In this document: in pieces, positions 24,006 through 33,102 of the stretch
Numbering within the stretch: the first letter of the stretch is position 1
Layout: every line of letters starts with the position of its first letter
DNA from: Corynebacterium sp.
GTDB taxonomy: Bacteria > Actinomycetota > Actinomycetes > Mycobacteriales > Mycobacteriaceae
Reading direction: 5' to 3'
Length of the DNA: 41,071 nucleotides
NCBI RefSeq assembly: GCF_030538285.1
Contig: NZ_JAUNUG010000024.1
Coordinates: forward strand, 1-41,071
Program-made: the position numbers and the translations under genes
Notes under the pieces: generated by a model
Databases searched by the model: none
The model's input: only the letters and a program-made list of their open reading frames with translations
What the model was told of the DNA's origin: nothing

Positions 24006-25220
24006 TTAACGGAAAGCCGCTTCACCGGTCAGCTTCTGGCCGAGGATGAGAGTGTGCACCTCGTCAGTGCCCTCATAGGTACGGACAGATTCGAGGTTGT
24101 TGGCATGGCGCAACGGCGAGTAGTCGACGGTAATACCGTTACCACCGAGAATGGTGCGGGCTTCGCGGCAAATCTCAATCGCGGCGCGACAATTCGCGAG
24201 CTTGCCCAGTGAGATCTGGTGCAGCTCCAGTCGGCCTTCGTCCTTCGCGCGTCCCAGCTCCAGGGAAAGCAGCTGCCCCTTATTGAGTTCCACGGTCATG
24301 TCGGCCAGCTTCTTCTGCGTCAGCTGATAGGCGCTGAGTGGCTTACCGAACTGCATACGCTGCGCGGAGTAGTCAATGGCTGCCTCGATCGAGTCACGGG
24401 CTGCCCCCATCGCACCCCAGGCGATGCCGTAGCGAGCCTCATTCAGGCACATGAACGGCCCCTTGAGGCCGGGATTCTTGGGCAGCAGCGCATCCTCGTC
24501 GAGCTGCAGGTCGCGGATACGGATGTCGCACTGGAGGGAGGCACGCATCGACAGCTTGCCGGTGATCGCCTCCGCCTCAAACCCGGGGGTGTCGGTCGGG
24601 ACGATAAAGCCGCGGACGGTGTGGCCCTGGCCTTTCCCACTGTCATCGATGCCAGCGGCACGCGCAGACTCCGCAGAGACTTTGGCCCAGATAATGGCCA
24701 CACCCGCGACCGTAGCCAGACCGATCCAGCGCTTCTCGCCGTTGAGAATCCAGCTGCCGTCCTTCCAGGTGGCCTCGGTAATCATCGTGCTCGGGTCCGA
24801 GCCGGCGGTGGGCTCGGTCAGTCCGAAACAGCCGATGATCTCACCGGACGCCATCTTGGGCAGCCAGTGTCCCTTCTGTTCCTCGGATCCGTGCTTGTGG
24901 ATGGCGGACATCGCCAAAGAGCCCTGGACAGAGACAACCGTACGCAGACCTGAGTCACCTGCCTCGAGCTCCTGCATGGCGATTCCATACTCGACGGAGC
25001 TGTGGCCGCCACAGCCGTAGCCATCGAGGTGCATGCCGAACAGTCCGAGCTCCGCCATCTCCGGCAGCAACTCCAGAGGAAGGACGGCCTCGTCGTACCA
25101 CTTCCCAATGTTTGGACGGACGCGACGGTCGACGAAGTCCGCGACCCTATCGCGGACGGCAATTTCAGTCTCACTGAGCCGGCCTTCGATGTTCATCAGA
25201 TCGGTGACGTGCTTGGGCAT
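24006..25220 (-). CDS. gcdH: Glutaryl-CoA dehydrogenase
   Basis: A 404-residue FAD-dependent acyl-CoA dehydrogenase closest to glutaryl-CoA dehydrogenase (glutaryl-CoA to crotonyl-CoA plus CO2). It has FGLTEPTAGSDPS, ARYGIAWGAMGAA, QRMQFGKPLSAYQLTQKKLADM, ILGGNGI and the catalytic base E383 in TYEGTDEVHTLILG. R93 (SGLRTVVSVQ) matches the arginine that holds the free carboxylate of glutaryl-CoA in the human enzyme, the best sign for the substrate. AAAGGAG lies 7 nt before the ATG. Divergent from the TAXI-TRAP operon; the other two family members in the window lack this arginine. Confidence 0.88.
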   Translation of the reverse strand: MPKHVTDLMNIEGRLSETEIAVRDRVADFVDRRVRPNIGKWYDEAVLPLELLPEMAELGLFGMHLDGYGCGGHSSVEYGIAMQELEAGDSGLRTVVSVQGSLAMSAIHKHGSEEQKGHWLPKMASGEIIGCFGLTEPTAGSDPSTMITEATWKDGSWILNGEKRWIGLATVAGVAIIWAKVSAESARAAGIDDSGKGQGHTVRGFIVPTDTPGFEAEAITGKLSMRASLQCDIRIRDLQLDEDALLPKNPGLKGPFMCLNEARYGIAWGAMGAARDSIEAAIDYSAQRMQFGKPLSAYQLTQKKLADMTVELNKGQLLSLELGRAKDEGRLELHQISLGKLANCRAAIEICREARTILGGNGITVDYSPLRHANNLESVRTYEGTDEVHTLILGQKLTGEAAFR

Positions 25221-25244
25221 GCCATCTCCTTTGGGGTTGTTGTG

Positions 25245-25262
25245 AGCGAGGGCCCCCTCGCT
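25245..25262. promoter_or_regulatory. Inverted repeat in the gcdH leader
   Basis: AGCGAGGG-CC-CCCTCGCT, a perfect 8-bp inverted repeat 25 nt upstream of the gcdH ATG, flanked by TGTGAG and CTCACA further out. It could be a repressor operator or, with only 2 nt between arms, less likely an RNA hairpin. Confidence 0.45.
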
Positions 25263-25536
25263 GGGTGATGCCCCTCACATAACCGTGTATCGGCTTCGTC
25301 TTCAACGATTCCCCGCCTCGAAAGCTTTTTATGCGCGTTTGATAACAAATCCGAGACCCCGCACACATCAATACTTCATCCCGCCAACCCCCCATAAGAC
25401 GCCAGGAACCCATGCAGGAAAGTTCGTGGTCCACGTAAATCATTGCGACCCCACCCCCGACCCACCACCCCTCTACCCCCTCCAGTCCCGAACTAGCTGT
25501 ATATACGACCGCTTTCATCCGCGTAACGACAGGGAT

Positions 25537-25562
25537 TATTGCGCAATAGGAAATAATTGACG
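25537..25562 (+). promoter_or_regulatory. Palindrome and -35-like element before the TAXI-TRAP operon
   Basis: TATTGCGCAATA (25537-25548) is a perfect 12-bp palindrome; with the T before it, it also fits the LysR pattern T-N11-A. TTGACG, five of six bases of a -35 consensus, begins 9 bp later at 25557. No good -10 box at 17-18 bp was found. Confidence 0.4.
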
Positions 25563-25650
25563 CAGACTATGGCCTACGCCACTTTTATGTCCCAGAATTG
25601 CCCGCATCACCTCAACGCACAAAATCCATCACAGAACGCAAGGAGACGAC

Positions 25651-26814
25651 ATGGCCCTCAATCTGAACCGGCGCCAGTTCCTCAAGGGTCTGGCCTTCGC
25701 GGGTGCGGCTGCAACGCTTGGCGCATGCGCCAAGCCGGTCGAAACCACGGTCGCGGGCATGCCTGGTCGCATGGTGTGGACCACGTACCCGGTTGGTACA
25801 GGCACCTACAACGACATCGCGGCAGTCGCCTCGATGATCACAACTCGCTCCGGCGCACAGGTTCGCCTGATGACAGGAGACACCGGCATTGGCCGCATCG
25901 CTCCACTGATCTCCGGCGTCGCTGATTACGCACGCGTCGGCGACGAATCCCTGTACTCGTTCGAGGGAGACTACGAATACACATCTGAGGTCTGGGGCCC
26001 TCAGCCCGTACGCCAGCTGTGGACTCCGCCGGGAAGCTACGGAATGGCGGTACTCAAGAACTCCGGGATCGACACCGTTCACGATCTGCGCGGCAAACGC
26101 CTTCCGTATCTGTTGGGTATGGAGCCGACCAACCGCAAGATCGACGCCATCGTCCAGCTCGGTGACATGACCCTAGATGATGTGACCCTCGTGCCCATCG
26201 CCTTCTCTGAGCAGACAGAAGCTCTGAAGACTGGCCACCTTGATGGTATCTACACCAACTCTGTCGGCGCCGGTGTCGAGGAGCTCAACACCCGCTATCC
26301 GATCCACTGGCTTGATTTCGGAGGTCAGACTGAGGCACAGAAAGAAGTCTGGGCAGATCTCATCCCGCTCGGCAGAGTCGGCTCGACCTCTGAGGCCGTC
26401 GGAATGGGGCCAGATGATTCCGCCGAGCTCATGCAATTCTCTCTCGCCATGCTCACCCGCGCGGATGTCCCGGAAGAGGAAGTCTACTCGGTCGTCAAAC
26501 TCATGCACGATCACCACGGCGACTTCAAGAACTCCACCCCGGATGCCAAGTTTTTCGCTATCGACCAGATCATTCTCGATCCCTTGGTTGTCCCTTTCCA
26601 CCCAGGAGTTGTTCGACTCCTCGAGGAGAGCAACCTCTGGACTCCCGATCTTGATCGCCGTCAAAAAGCACTTCTTGAGCGCGAAATCCTCATGCAGGAG
26701 GAATGGCCCAACTTCTGGGACCGCCATAAGAGTTCGGAGGATCCTTCCACCGAGTGGCGTACCTGGAAACAAGAGAACCTTCCCGCACTTCCCCCAATTA
26801 ACGACACCGTCTGA
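25651..26814 (+). CDS. TAXI-family TRAP solute-binding lipoprotein
   Basis: A 387-residue extracytoplasmic receptor of a TRAP transporter, TAXI subfamily. The N-terminus carries both a twin-arginine signal (NRRQFLKG, R7-R8) and a lipobox, LGAC, with C26 as lipidated cysteine. That fits a Tat-exported lipoprotein, suitable for a Gram-positive cell. TAXI marks: TYPVGTGTYNDIAAVASMI, LMTGDTGIGRIAPLISGVADYARVGD, and LGDMTLDDVTLVPI with the following HLDGIYTN. AAGGAG is 6 nt before the ATG. The permease gene follows after 14 bp. In this cluster the ligand is probably a dicarboxylate such as glutarate, by context only. Confidence 0.88.
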   Translation: MALNLNRRQFLKGLAFAGAAATLGACAKPVETTVAGMPGRMVWTTYPVGTGTYNDIAAVASMITTRSGAQVRLMTGDTGIGRIAPLISGVADYARVGDESLYSFEGDYEYTSEVWGPQPVRQLWTPPGSYGMAVLKNSGIDTVHDLRGKRLPYLLGMEPTNRKIDAIVQLGDMTLDDVTLVPIAFSEQTEALKTGHLDGIYTNSVGAGVEELNTRYPIHWLDFGGQTEAQKEVWADLIPLGRVGSTSEAVGMGPDDSAELMQFSLAMLTRADVPEEEVYSVVKLMHDHHGDFKNSTPDAKFFAIDQIILDPLVVPFHPGVVRLLEESNLWTPDLDRRQKALLEREILMQEEWPNFWDRHKSSEDPSTEWRTWKQENLPALPPINDTV

Positions 26815-26828
26815 GAAAGGAGCTGAAC

Positions 26829-28862
26829 ATGTCCACCACCATCACCGCCAATGGCAATCACACGGCCCCGGAAATGCCAGCCGCAGCACCTCCCACCATC
26901 CTTGAACACAACCCGCGGCTCAGCCCGTTCTGGAAAGCTTTCATCGCCATCCTGGCTGCCGTCGGCATCGGCGGCACCATCAACCAGGTCTTCTACCTCA
27001 ACGCCTTTGGACTGGCGATCCAGACGAACGCATTCCTGTACTTGATGGCGGCGTGTTTCGTGCCGATCGTTTTCATCACCACACCAATTTCTAAAAAGGC
27101 GATCTCCAATCGTGGCGGTGTCCCTCTCTACGACGTGGCACTCGCGCTGCTCTTTATCGGTGTCTCCGTCTGGTTTGCCTCCCGCGCCGAGGACATCACA
27201 CTGTTCGGTTGGTCAATGGTTGCTCCGACCTACGCCACGGTGATGAGCTACGTCTACTGGGCGCTTGTCCTGGAGGCGCTGCGCCGCGCCGCCGGCATTA
27301 TCGTCGCCGGTCTCGCATTCCTCGTTTCTATCTATCCCCTGTTTGCCGGTGAGATCCCCATCGGGGTCCTGCAGGGAATCAGCTACGACATGAACACTCT
27401 GGCCCAGCAGCACGCGATGGGTTCTGAGTCGATTCTCGGCTTGCCCCTGCAGACAGCCGGCACCATTCTCGTTGGATTCCTGGCATTCGGTGTCGTGCTC
27501 CAGCACACCGGTGGCGCCGCCTTCTTCAACGATCTCGCCATGTCGATTTTCGGCCGCTACCGCGGTGGCACAGCCAAGGTCTCGGTCGCCAGCTCCGCAT
27601 CCATGGGCATGATGTCCGGTTCCGCTGTCTCCAATGTACTGACTACGGGCCCCATGACCATTCCGGCCATGATCAAGAATGGATTCTCGGCGCGAACCGC
27701 CGGTGCCGTCGAAGCAACTGCTTCCTCCGGTGGTTCCATTACCCCTCCGATCATGGGCGCCGCAGCTTTCCTGATGGTGTCCTTCGCCGGCGTTCCGTAC
27801 ACGCAGATCATCATCGCGGCGACCATCCCTGCATTCCTCTACTTCTTCGGCATTTTCATGCAGATCGATGGTTATGCCGCTCTGAAGGGACTTGCCGGAA
27901 CCCCGCGCTCCGAACTGCCCCGTTTTCTCAGAACCCTGATCAGCGGTTGGCCATACATTTTCGCCTTCGCACTCCTCACGGTTCTTCTCCTCACGACGCC
28001 ATCGGAAGCCCAGGTTCCTTTCTGGGTTGTCCTTGCCCTACTGATCATCGGAATCATCACCCCGAAGCACAAGTTCGGTATCCGCGAGATTTACGACGTT
28101 CTGGTCGACCTGGGAATCTCCCTCGGCAAACTCTTCGCCACCATTGCTGGAGTTGGCCTGATCCTGGGCGGCCTGACCGCCACTGGTGTCGCCCTTTCAA
28201 TCTCCCGAGACCTCATCGCTGCAGTCGGCGAGAATGTCATTCTCATCCTCATCACCGGTGCGATTGCCTGTTTCGTCCTGGGTATGGGCCTGACAATCTC
28301 CGCAGCCTACGTCTTCCTGGCCATCGTCATGGTCCCCGCGCTCATTGCCCTGGACGTCAATGTTTTCGCGGCGCACCTGTTCATCATCTACTGGGCCTCC
28401 GTTTCCTATATCACTCCTCCCGTCGGGCTAGCTGCTTTCGCTGCGGCTGGAATTTCCAAAGACTCACCCATGGGCACCTCGGTCGAAGCCATGCGATTGG
28501 GAGCGGTCAAATACATCGTTCCCTTCGGTTTCGCCCTCAACCCGGCACTAGTTGCTCAATCATCACTCCCTGAGGTTCTGCTGGCTGGTGGCCTCTCGGT
28601 CATCGCAGTCTTTGCACTAGCGGCCTCCTTCTCCGGCTGGATTCAGTTTGTCGAGGTGAAGGCAGGAATTATCTCACGAGTGCTCCTGGCCGTGGGCGGG
28701 TTCATGGTTTTCCTGCCGCAGTACTCCATCACATTCACCGGTATCGGCATCGTCGTCGCGGTCATGGCCTTTGAGAGGCTCCGCAACTCGCGTAAAACTC
28801 ATCACCCCTCTCGGGAAGAGTCCACCACTGATGCTCCTGACACAGCCGCACAGCACGTCTAA
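26829..28862 (+). CDS. Fused TRAP transporter permease, TAXI-associated type
   Basis: A 677-residue membrane protein with about 16-18 helices, in which the small 4TM (DctQ) and large 12TM (DctM) parts are fused, as usual for TAXI systems. The transport core has VASSASMGMMSGSAVSNVLTTG and TASSGGSITPPIMGAAAFLM, and its mirrored second half has GMGLTISAAYVFLAIVMVPAL and YWASVSYITPPVGLAAFAAA. Sodium- or proton-driven uptake is the known mechanism. AAGGAG is 6 nt before the ATG. Next gene, 24 bp on, begins the beta-oxidation set, so import and degradation are co-transcribed. Confidence 0.93.
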   Translation: MSTTITANGNHTAPEMPAAAPPTILEHNPRLSPFWKAFIAILAAVGIGGTINQVFYLNAFGLAIQTNAFLYLMAACFVPIVFITTPISKKAISNRGGVPLYDVALALLFIGVSVWFASRAEDITLFGWSMVAPTYATVMSYVYWALVLEALRRAAGIIVAGLAFLVSIYPLFAGEIPIGVLQGISYDMNTLAQQHAMGSESILGLPLQTAGTILVGFLAFGVVLQHTGGAAFFNDLAMSIFGRYRGGTAKVSVASSASMGMMSGSAVSNVLTTGPMTIPAMIKNGFSARTAGAVEATASSGGSITPPIMGAAAFLMVSFAGVPYTQIIIAATIPAFLYFFGIFMQIDGYAALKGLAGTPRSELPRFLRTLISGWPYIFAFALLTVLLLTTPSEAQVPFWVVLALLIIGIITPKHKFGIREIYDVLVDLGISLGKLFATIAGVGLILGGLTATGVALSISRDLIAAVGENVILILITGAIACFVLGMGLTISAAYVFLAIVMVPALIALDVNVFAAHLFIIYWASVSYITPPVGLAAFAAAGISKDSPMGTSVEAMRLGAVKYIVPFGFALNPALVAQSSLPEVLLAGGLSVIAVFALAASFSGWIQFVEVKAGIISRVLLAVGGFMVFLPQYSITFTGIGIVVAVMAFERLRNSRKTHHPSREESTTDAPDTAAQHV

Positions 28863-28886
28863 GCACTTCAAAGAAAGGACACACCC

Positions 28887-29675
28887 ATGTCGAACGATCT
28901 GATCCTCCGAAATGACACCGATGGCGTCGCTGAACTGACCATCAACCGCCCCGAAGCCATGAATGCCATGAGCCGGCCCGTCATCGACCGTCTCAATGAG
29001 CACCTGGACGATATTGACGCTGACTCTTCCGTTGACGTTGTCATCATCACCGGTGCAGGCGACAAAGCCTTCGTGGCCGGGGCTGATATCAAGGAACTGT
29101 CTCAGCGTGGCCCCCTGGATGGGCTCGAAGCCTACATGCAGCGGACTTACGACCGTCTCCAGTCTTTTTCCCGGCCACTCATCGCGGCCGTCAACGGATA
29201 CGCTTTCGGCGGGGGCAACGAACTGGCGTTGGCTTGCGACATTCGCGTCGGTTCGACCAACGCTCAGTTCGCACTTCCCGAGTCGGGCCTGGGCATCCTT
29301 CCGTCCGCCGGTGCCACTCAGCGCCTTCCCGGAATCGTCGGCCGCGGATTGGCCGCAGACATGATTATCACTGGGCGAAGAATTGACGCTGCAGAAGCTC
29401 GCAACTGCGGTCTGATCACTTACCTGGTTGACCCTGAAGAGCTTTTGACGGAAGCCCACAAAGTAGCTCAACGAATCCGTCGCAAAGGTCCTTTGGCAGT
29501 TTCCCTGATCCGTCAGCTTCTGGTGCGTGGCAGCCGAGTCGATCACGAAACCGGAATCCTGTTGGAACGTCTGGCCCAGTCCGTGTTGTTTGCCTCCGAG
29601 GAAAAACGGGAAGGCACTGCTGCGTTCATTGAAAAACGTCATCCGGATTTTCACTCCGCCCGACACGACCGCTAA
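28887..29675 (+). CDS. Enoyl-CoA hydratase
   Basis: A 262-residue crotonase-fold enzyme. Both acids of true hydratases are present: the first in GGGNELALACD (about residues 108-118) and the second in LPESGLGILPSAGATQRLP. The oxyanion loop is seen in AFVAGADIKEL. It would add water to crotonyl-CoA, the product of glutaryl-CoA dehydrogenase, or to other short 2-enoyl-CoAs. AAAGGA stands 9 nt before the ATG. Length is standard. It lies between the transporter and the 3-hydroxyacyl-CoA dehydrogenase gene in the same operon. Confidence 0.92.
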   Translation: MSNDLILRNDTDGVAELTINRPEAMNAMSRPVIDRLNEHLDDIDADSSVDVVIITGAGDKAFVAGADIKELSQRGPLDGLEAYMQRTYDRLQSFSRPLIAAVNGYAFGGGNELALACDIRVGSTNAQFALPESGLGILPSAGATQRLPGIVGRGLAADMIITGRRIDAAEARNCGLITYLVDPEELLTEAHKVAQRIRRKGPLAVSLIRQLLVRGSRVDHETGILLERLAQSVLFASEEKREGTAAFIEKRHPDFHSARHDR

Positions 29676-29711
29676 TTAAGCACCCATCCCCTTTAGTTTC
29701 GAAAGGTACTC

Positions 29712-30584
29712 ATGTCCTCCCTCTCCTCCATCAACCACATCACCGTCATCGGTTCCGGCACCATGGGATCCCAGATCGGGATGGTCGCAGCTCTGGCCGG
29801 TTTTTCCACCACGATCGTTGACATCGCCGACGACGCCCTCGACCGGGCGGAAGGCCAGCTGAAATCTCGCATGGATCGGGATGTGCAGAAGGGCCGGCGT
29901 TCCCAAGCCGATGTTGAAGCCGCATTCGAGCGTCTTAGCTTCTCTACCGACCGTGATGCAGTGGTGGCCGGCACGGATTTTATCATCGAAGCCGCAATCG
30001 AGGATCTGACTATCAAGCGGGAACTCTTCGCAGCCCTTGATGAAAAGGCCCCCGCCCATGCCATCCTGGCCACCAATTCCTCCAACATCGTCTCCTCCAA
30101 GATCGCCGACGCTACCTCCCGTCCGGAGAAAGTTTGCAATATGCATTTCTTCAACCCGGTGTTGGTCATGAAGGCCGTCGAGGTGGTCAGCCACCCCGGA
30201 ACCTCGGAAGAAACGATCGAGACCACAGCTGCACTCGCCGAGGCAATGGGTAAAAACGTGGTTCGACTGCACAAGGAAATCCCGGGATTCGTCGCCAACC
30301 GCCTGCTGGCTGCCATTCGAAAGGAAGCACTCCAGCTCTACAGCGACGGTGTCGCATCCTTCGAGGACATCGATGTCGCCGCCAAGACCGCTCTCGGCCA
30401 CCCCATGGGCCCCTTCGAACTCATGGACCTGGTCGGTATCGATGTTGCCTACCTCATCCGCATGGCCGAATACGAACAGACCGGAGATCCGGAATCTCTG
30501 CCAAACCCTGAGCTGAAGAAGCTCTACGACGAGGGCCGGTACGGACGCAAGACCGGTCGTGGTTGGTACGACTACAGCGATTAA
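29712..30584 (+). CDS. 3-hydroxybutyryl-CoA dehydrogenase
   Basis: A 290-residue single-function 3-hydroxyacyl-CoA dehydrogenase of the Hbd/PaaH type. The NAD-binding loop GSGTMGSQIG starts at residue 15, the catalytic histidine is in CNMHFFNPV (about 145), and the C-terminal domain has IPGFVANRLL, EDIDVAAKTALGHPMGPFELMDLVGIDV and KTGRGWYDY. It would oxidise 3-hydroxybutyryl-CoA to acetoacetyl-CoA. GAAAGG lies 7 nt before the ATG. Confidence 0.93.
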   Translation: MSSLSSINHITVIGSGTMGSQIGMVAALAGFSTTIVDIADDALDRAEGQLKSRMDRDVQKGRRSQADVEAAFERLSFSTDRDAVVAGTDFIIEAAIEDLTIKRELFAALDEKAPAHAILATNSSNIVSSKIADATSRPEKVCNMHFFNPVLVMKAVEVVSHPGTSEETIETTAALAEAMGKNVVRLHKEIPGFVANRLLAAIRKEALQLYSDGVASFEDIDVAAKTALGHPMGPFELMDLVGIDVAYLIRMAEYEQTGDPESLPNPELKKLYDEGRYGRKTGRGWYDYSD

Positions 30585-30641
30585 GCCCTCCCCACACCCC
30601 ACCGTCACACAACTTTCATTCCCGATTCCACGGAGACAACC

Positions 30642-31862
30642 ATGAGCACTTCCCCGCAGCTTTCCGACGTCACCGAGCATCCCGACTACCTGCTTCTCGA
30701 CGCTGATTTCAGCGACGAGCAGCGCGCCCTCCGGGACAAAGTGCGTGCATTCGGCCAAGAGCATGTCCTGCCGATCATCAACAACTATTGGGAGCGCGCC
30801 GAGTTCCCCTACGAAATCCTCGATGCACTGGCTGATCTCGGCTTGGCCGGCGGAATGATCCAGGGTTATGGCTGTCCTGGTCTCGGGCGTCTGGAAAACG
30901 GGCTCCTGACCCGTGAACTGGGTCGAATTGACGGTTCTGTGGCTACCTTCTTCGGTGTCCATTCCGGGCTCGGGATGGGCTCCATCAATATCCTAGGATC
31001 GGAGGAGCAGAAACAGCGCTGGCTACCGGATATGGCCAAAATGAAAAAGACGGGCGCTTTCGCGCTCAGCGAACCCACGCATGGGTCCGACTCAGTATCA
31101 CTGGAGACCTCCGCCCGACGCGAAGGAGAATCCTGGATCCTCAACGGGCATAAGCGGTGGATCGGAAATGGTCATGCCGGTGACGTCATTGTCGTGTACG
31201 CGCGTGACGAAGCTGACGGCCACGTCAAGGCTTTCGTCGTCGAAAAGCAGGAAGACGGAGACTACCCGGATGGGTACCGTCCCCAGCCCATTACCGGAAA
31301 GGTCGGTAAGCGCGCGATCCTCCAGGCAGACATCGTCATCGAGAACCTGCGCATTCCGGAGGAGAACCGTCTTGCCAACTGTGACTCCTTCAAGGATGTG
31401 AATCGGGTGCTGGCAGCTACCCGTGGCGGCGTGTCGTGGGAGTCCACCGGTCACGCCATGGCGGGGTTCGAACTGGCCGCCCGATACGCGCTCGGACGCG
31501 AACAGTTCGGTGCTTCCATCGCTAGCTACCAGCTTGTCCAGTCAAAGCTGGCGAACATGCTCGCAGATGTCGTTGAGAATCAGTTGCTGTGTGTGCGAAT
31601 GGCTGAGCTCCAGGAAAGAGGCGAATTCAGCACTCCCATGGCCTCACTCACGAAGATGGTCACGGCACGCAACGGTTTGTCCGTGTGCAGGGAGGCCCGC
31701 GACATGATGGGTGGGAACGGACTACTCCTCGATAATCACGTTGCTCGCCACATGACCGACATGGAGGTGTCCTACACCTACGAAGGCACCGACTCCATGC
31801 AGGCCTTGATCGTCGGCCGGGACATCACCGGCATTTCCGCTTTCACTCGTTCCCGCAAATAG
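30642..31862 (+). CDS. Acyl-CoA dehydrogenase of the catabolic operon
   Basis: A 406-residue acyl-CoA dehydrogenase of the same broad family as glutaryl-CoA dehydrogenase, with FALSEPTHGSDSVS, YALGREQFGASIASYQLVQSKLANML, DMMGGNGLLL and the base in TYEGTDSMQALIVG. The place of the carboxylate-binding arginine is taken by GSVATFFGVH, so it is probably not a glutaryl-CoA enzyme. It is roughly 70% identical by eye to the acyl-CoA dehydrogenase at 37287-38489, and likely acts on a short or branched acyl-CoA. A GGAGA ribosome site stands 6 nt before the ATG. Confidence 0.88.
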   Translation: MSTSPQLSDVTEHPDYLLLDADFSDEQRALRDKVRAFGQEHVLPIINNYWERAEFPYEILDALADLGLAGGMIQGYGCPGLGRLENGLLTRELGRIDGSVATFFGVHSGLGMGSINILGSEEQKQRWLPDMAKMKKTGAFALSEPTHGSDSVSLETSARREGESWILNGHKRWIGNGHAGDVIVVYARDEADGHVKAFVVEKQEDGDYPDGYRPQPITGKVGKRAILQADIVIENLRIPEENRLANCDSFKDVNRVLAATRGGVSWESTGHAMAGFELAARYALGREQFGASIASYQLVQSKLANMLADVVENQLLCVRMAELQERGEFSTPMASLTKMVTARNGLSVCREARDMMGGNGLLLDNHVARHMTDMEVSYTYEGTDSMQALIVGRDITGISAFTRSRK

Positions 31863-31893
31863 ACACAACCTACAATCGCAGAAAGGCTTATCG

Positions 31894-33087
31894 ATGTCTG
31901 AAGCATTCATCGTCTCCGCACTCCGCACCCCGGTCGGACGCTACGGCGGATCACTCTCCTCGGTTCGTGCCGATGATCTTATCGCCCACACAATTCAGGC
32001 TGTTGTCGAAGATTCCGGTATTGACCCGTCAGTCGTCGACGATGTCATTATCGGCAACGCTATTGGGGCAGGAGAGGACAGCCGCAACGTCGCTCGTCTA
32101 GCTTGGCTGCGCGCGGGCTACCCGGACACGATCCCTGGTGTGACCGTCAACCGCCTGTGCGCCTCCGGAATGACCTCTATCGCAATGGCTACCGCGCTCG
32201 TCACTTCCGGCCAGGCCGACATCATCGTCGCCGGTGGAGTTGAATCTATGTCCCGTGCCCCGTGGGTCATCCCCAAGCCCGAAACTGCTTTCGCCAAGCC
32301 GGCGGCCATTCACGACACCGCCATTGGTCCTCGATTCGTCAATCCTGCTTTCCCCGAGACAGTCAACTACTCGATGTTGGAAACAGCTGAGGAAGTAGCC
32401 GAGGTCAAAGACGTGTCCAGGGAGGACGCGGATGCCTTCGCAGTGGAATCCCAGGCACGCGCCCACGCTGCCATCGAGGCCGGTCATTTCACCTCTGAAA
32501 TCACCCCAGTCGAGGTGAAGGGAAGGAAGGGGGCGGTGACGGTTGTCGATTCGGACGAAGGGCCGCGTGCCGGCGTCACGACCGAGCAACTGGCCAAGCT
32601 GCGCCCAGTAGTCCAGGGCGGATCGGTGGTCACTGCAGGAAATTCTTCCTCACTCAATGACGGCGCTTCGGCCGTTGTCGTCGCCAGTGAAAAGGCCGTC
32701 GAAAAGTACGGTCTGCAAGCGCGGGCCCGTGTCGCCGGCGCAGCTGTGGTCGGACTCGCCCCCGAAATCATGGGCATGGGCCCTGTCCCTGCGACCCGCA
32801 AGCTCCTCGAGCGAACCGGTTGGACCCTCGATGAGGTCGATGCGATCGAGTTGAACGAGGCTTTCGCTACGCAATCCCTGGCTTGCATGCGCGAACTCGA
32901 CCTCGATCCAGAGAAGGTCAACGCTTGGGGCGGTGCGATCGCCCTCGGACACCCCCTAGGTTCCAGTGGCGCACGAATCACCATCACTCTGCTCAACCGT
33001 CTTGAGAAGTCGGGTGGAAAGCGTGGCATTGCGACCATGTGCGTCGGATACGGTCAGGGAATGGCCCTGGCAATCGAAACCGTCTAG
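31894..33087 (+). CDS. Acetyl-CoA C-acyltransferase (thiolase)
   Basis: A 397-residue thiolase. The acyl-carrying cysteine is C89 in TVNRLCASGM, the NEAFATQ motif is present, and the two last catalytic residues stand in GGAIALGHPLGSSGAR and in MCVGYGQG. The NRLCASGM form is nearer to PcaF-like 3-oxoadipyl-CoA thiolases than to PhaA types, so the substrate could be acetoacetyl-CoA or a 3-oxoacyl dicarboxylate CoA. GAAAGG lies 9 nt before the ATG. Ends 15 bp before the CoA-transferase. Confidence 0.92.
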   Translation: MSEAFIVSALRTPVGRYGGSLSSVRADDLIAHTIQAVVEDSGIDPSVVDDVIIGNAIGAGEDSRNVARLAWLRAGYPDTIPGVTVNRLCASGMTSIAMATALVTSGQADIIVAGGVESMSRAPWVIPKPETAFAKPAAIHDTAIGPRFVNPAFPETVNYSMLETAEEVAEVKDVSREDADAFAVESQARAHAAIEAGHFTSEITPVEVKGRKGAVTVVDSDEGPRAGVTTEQLAKLRPVVQGGSVVTAGNSSSLNDGASAVVVASEKAVEKYGLQARARVAGAAVVGLAPEIMGMGPVPATRKLLERTGWTLDEVDAIELNEAFATQSLACMRELDLDPEKVNAWGGAIALGHPLGSSGARITITLLNRLEKSGGKRGIATMCVGYGQGMALAIETV

Positions 33088-33102
33088 AAAGGCCCGGAGA
33101 AG

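Larger units (their letters stand above)
25221..25650. other. 430-bp divergent control region
   Basis: No convincing gene lies between gcdH and the TAXI gene; the small frames present lack ribosome sites and family features. The region holds the AGCGAGGG inverted repeat near the gcdH start, the TATTGCGCAATA palindrome and a TTGACG element near the TAXI start, and long C-rich tracts around 25380-25480. It must contain promoters for both operons. Confidence 0.6.

Noticed and set aside
25285-25560. A 91-codon frame in the large divergent gap
   Set aside because: No ribosome site, proline-rich random composition, and it would overlap the probable operators and the TTGACG element.
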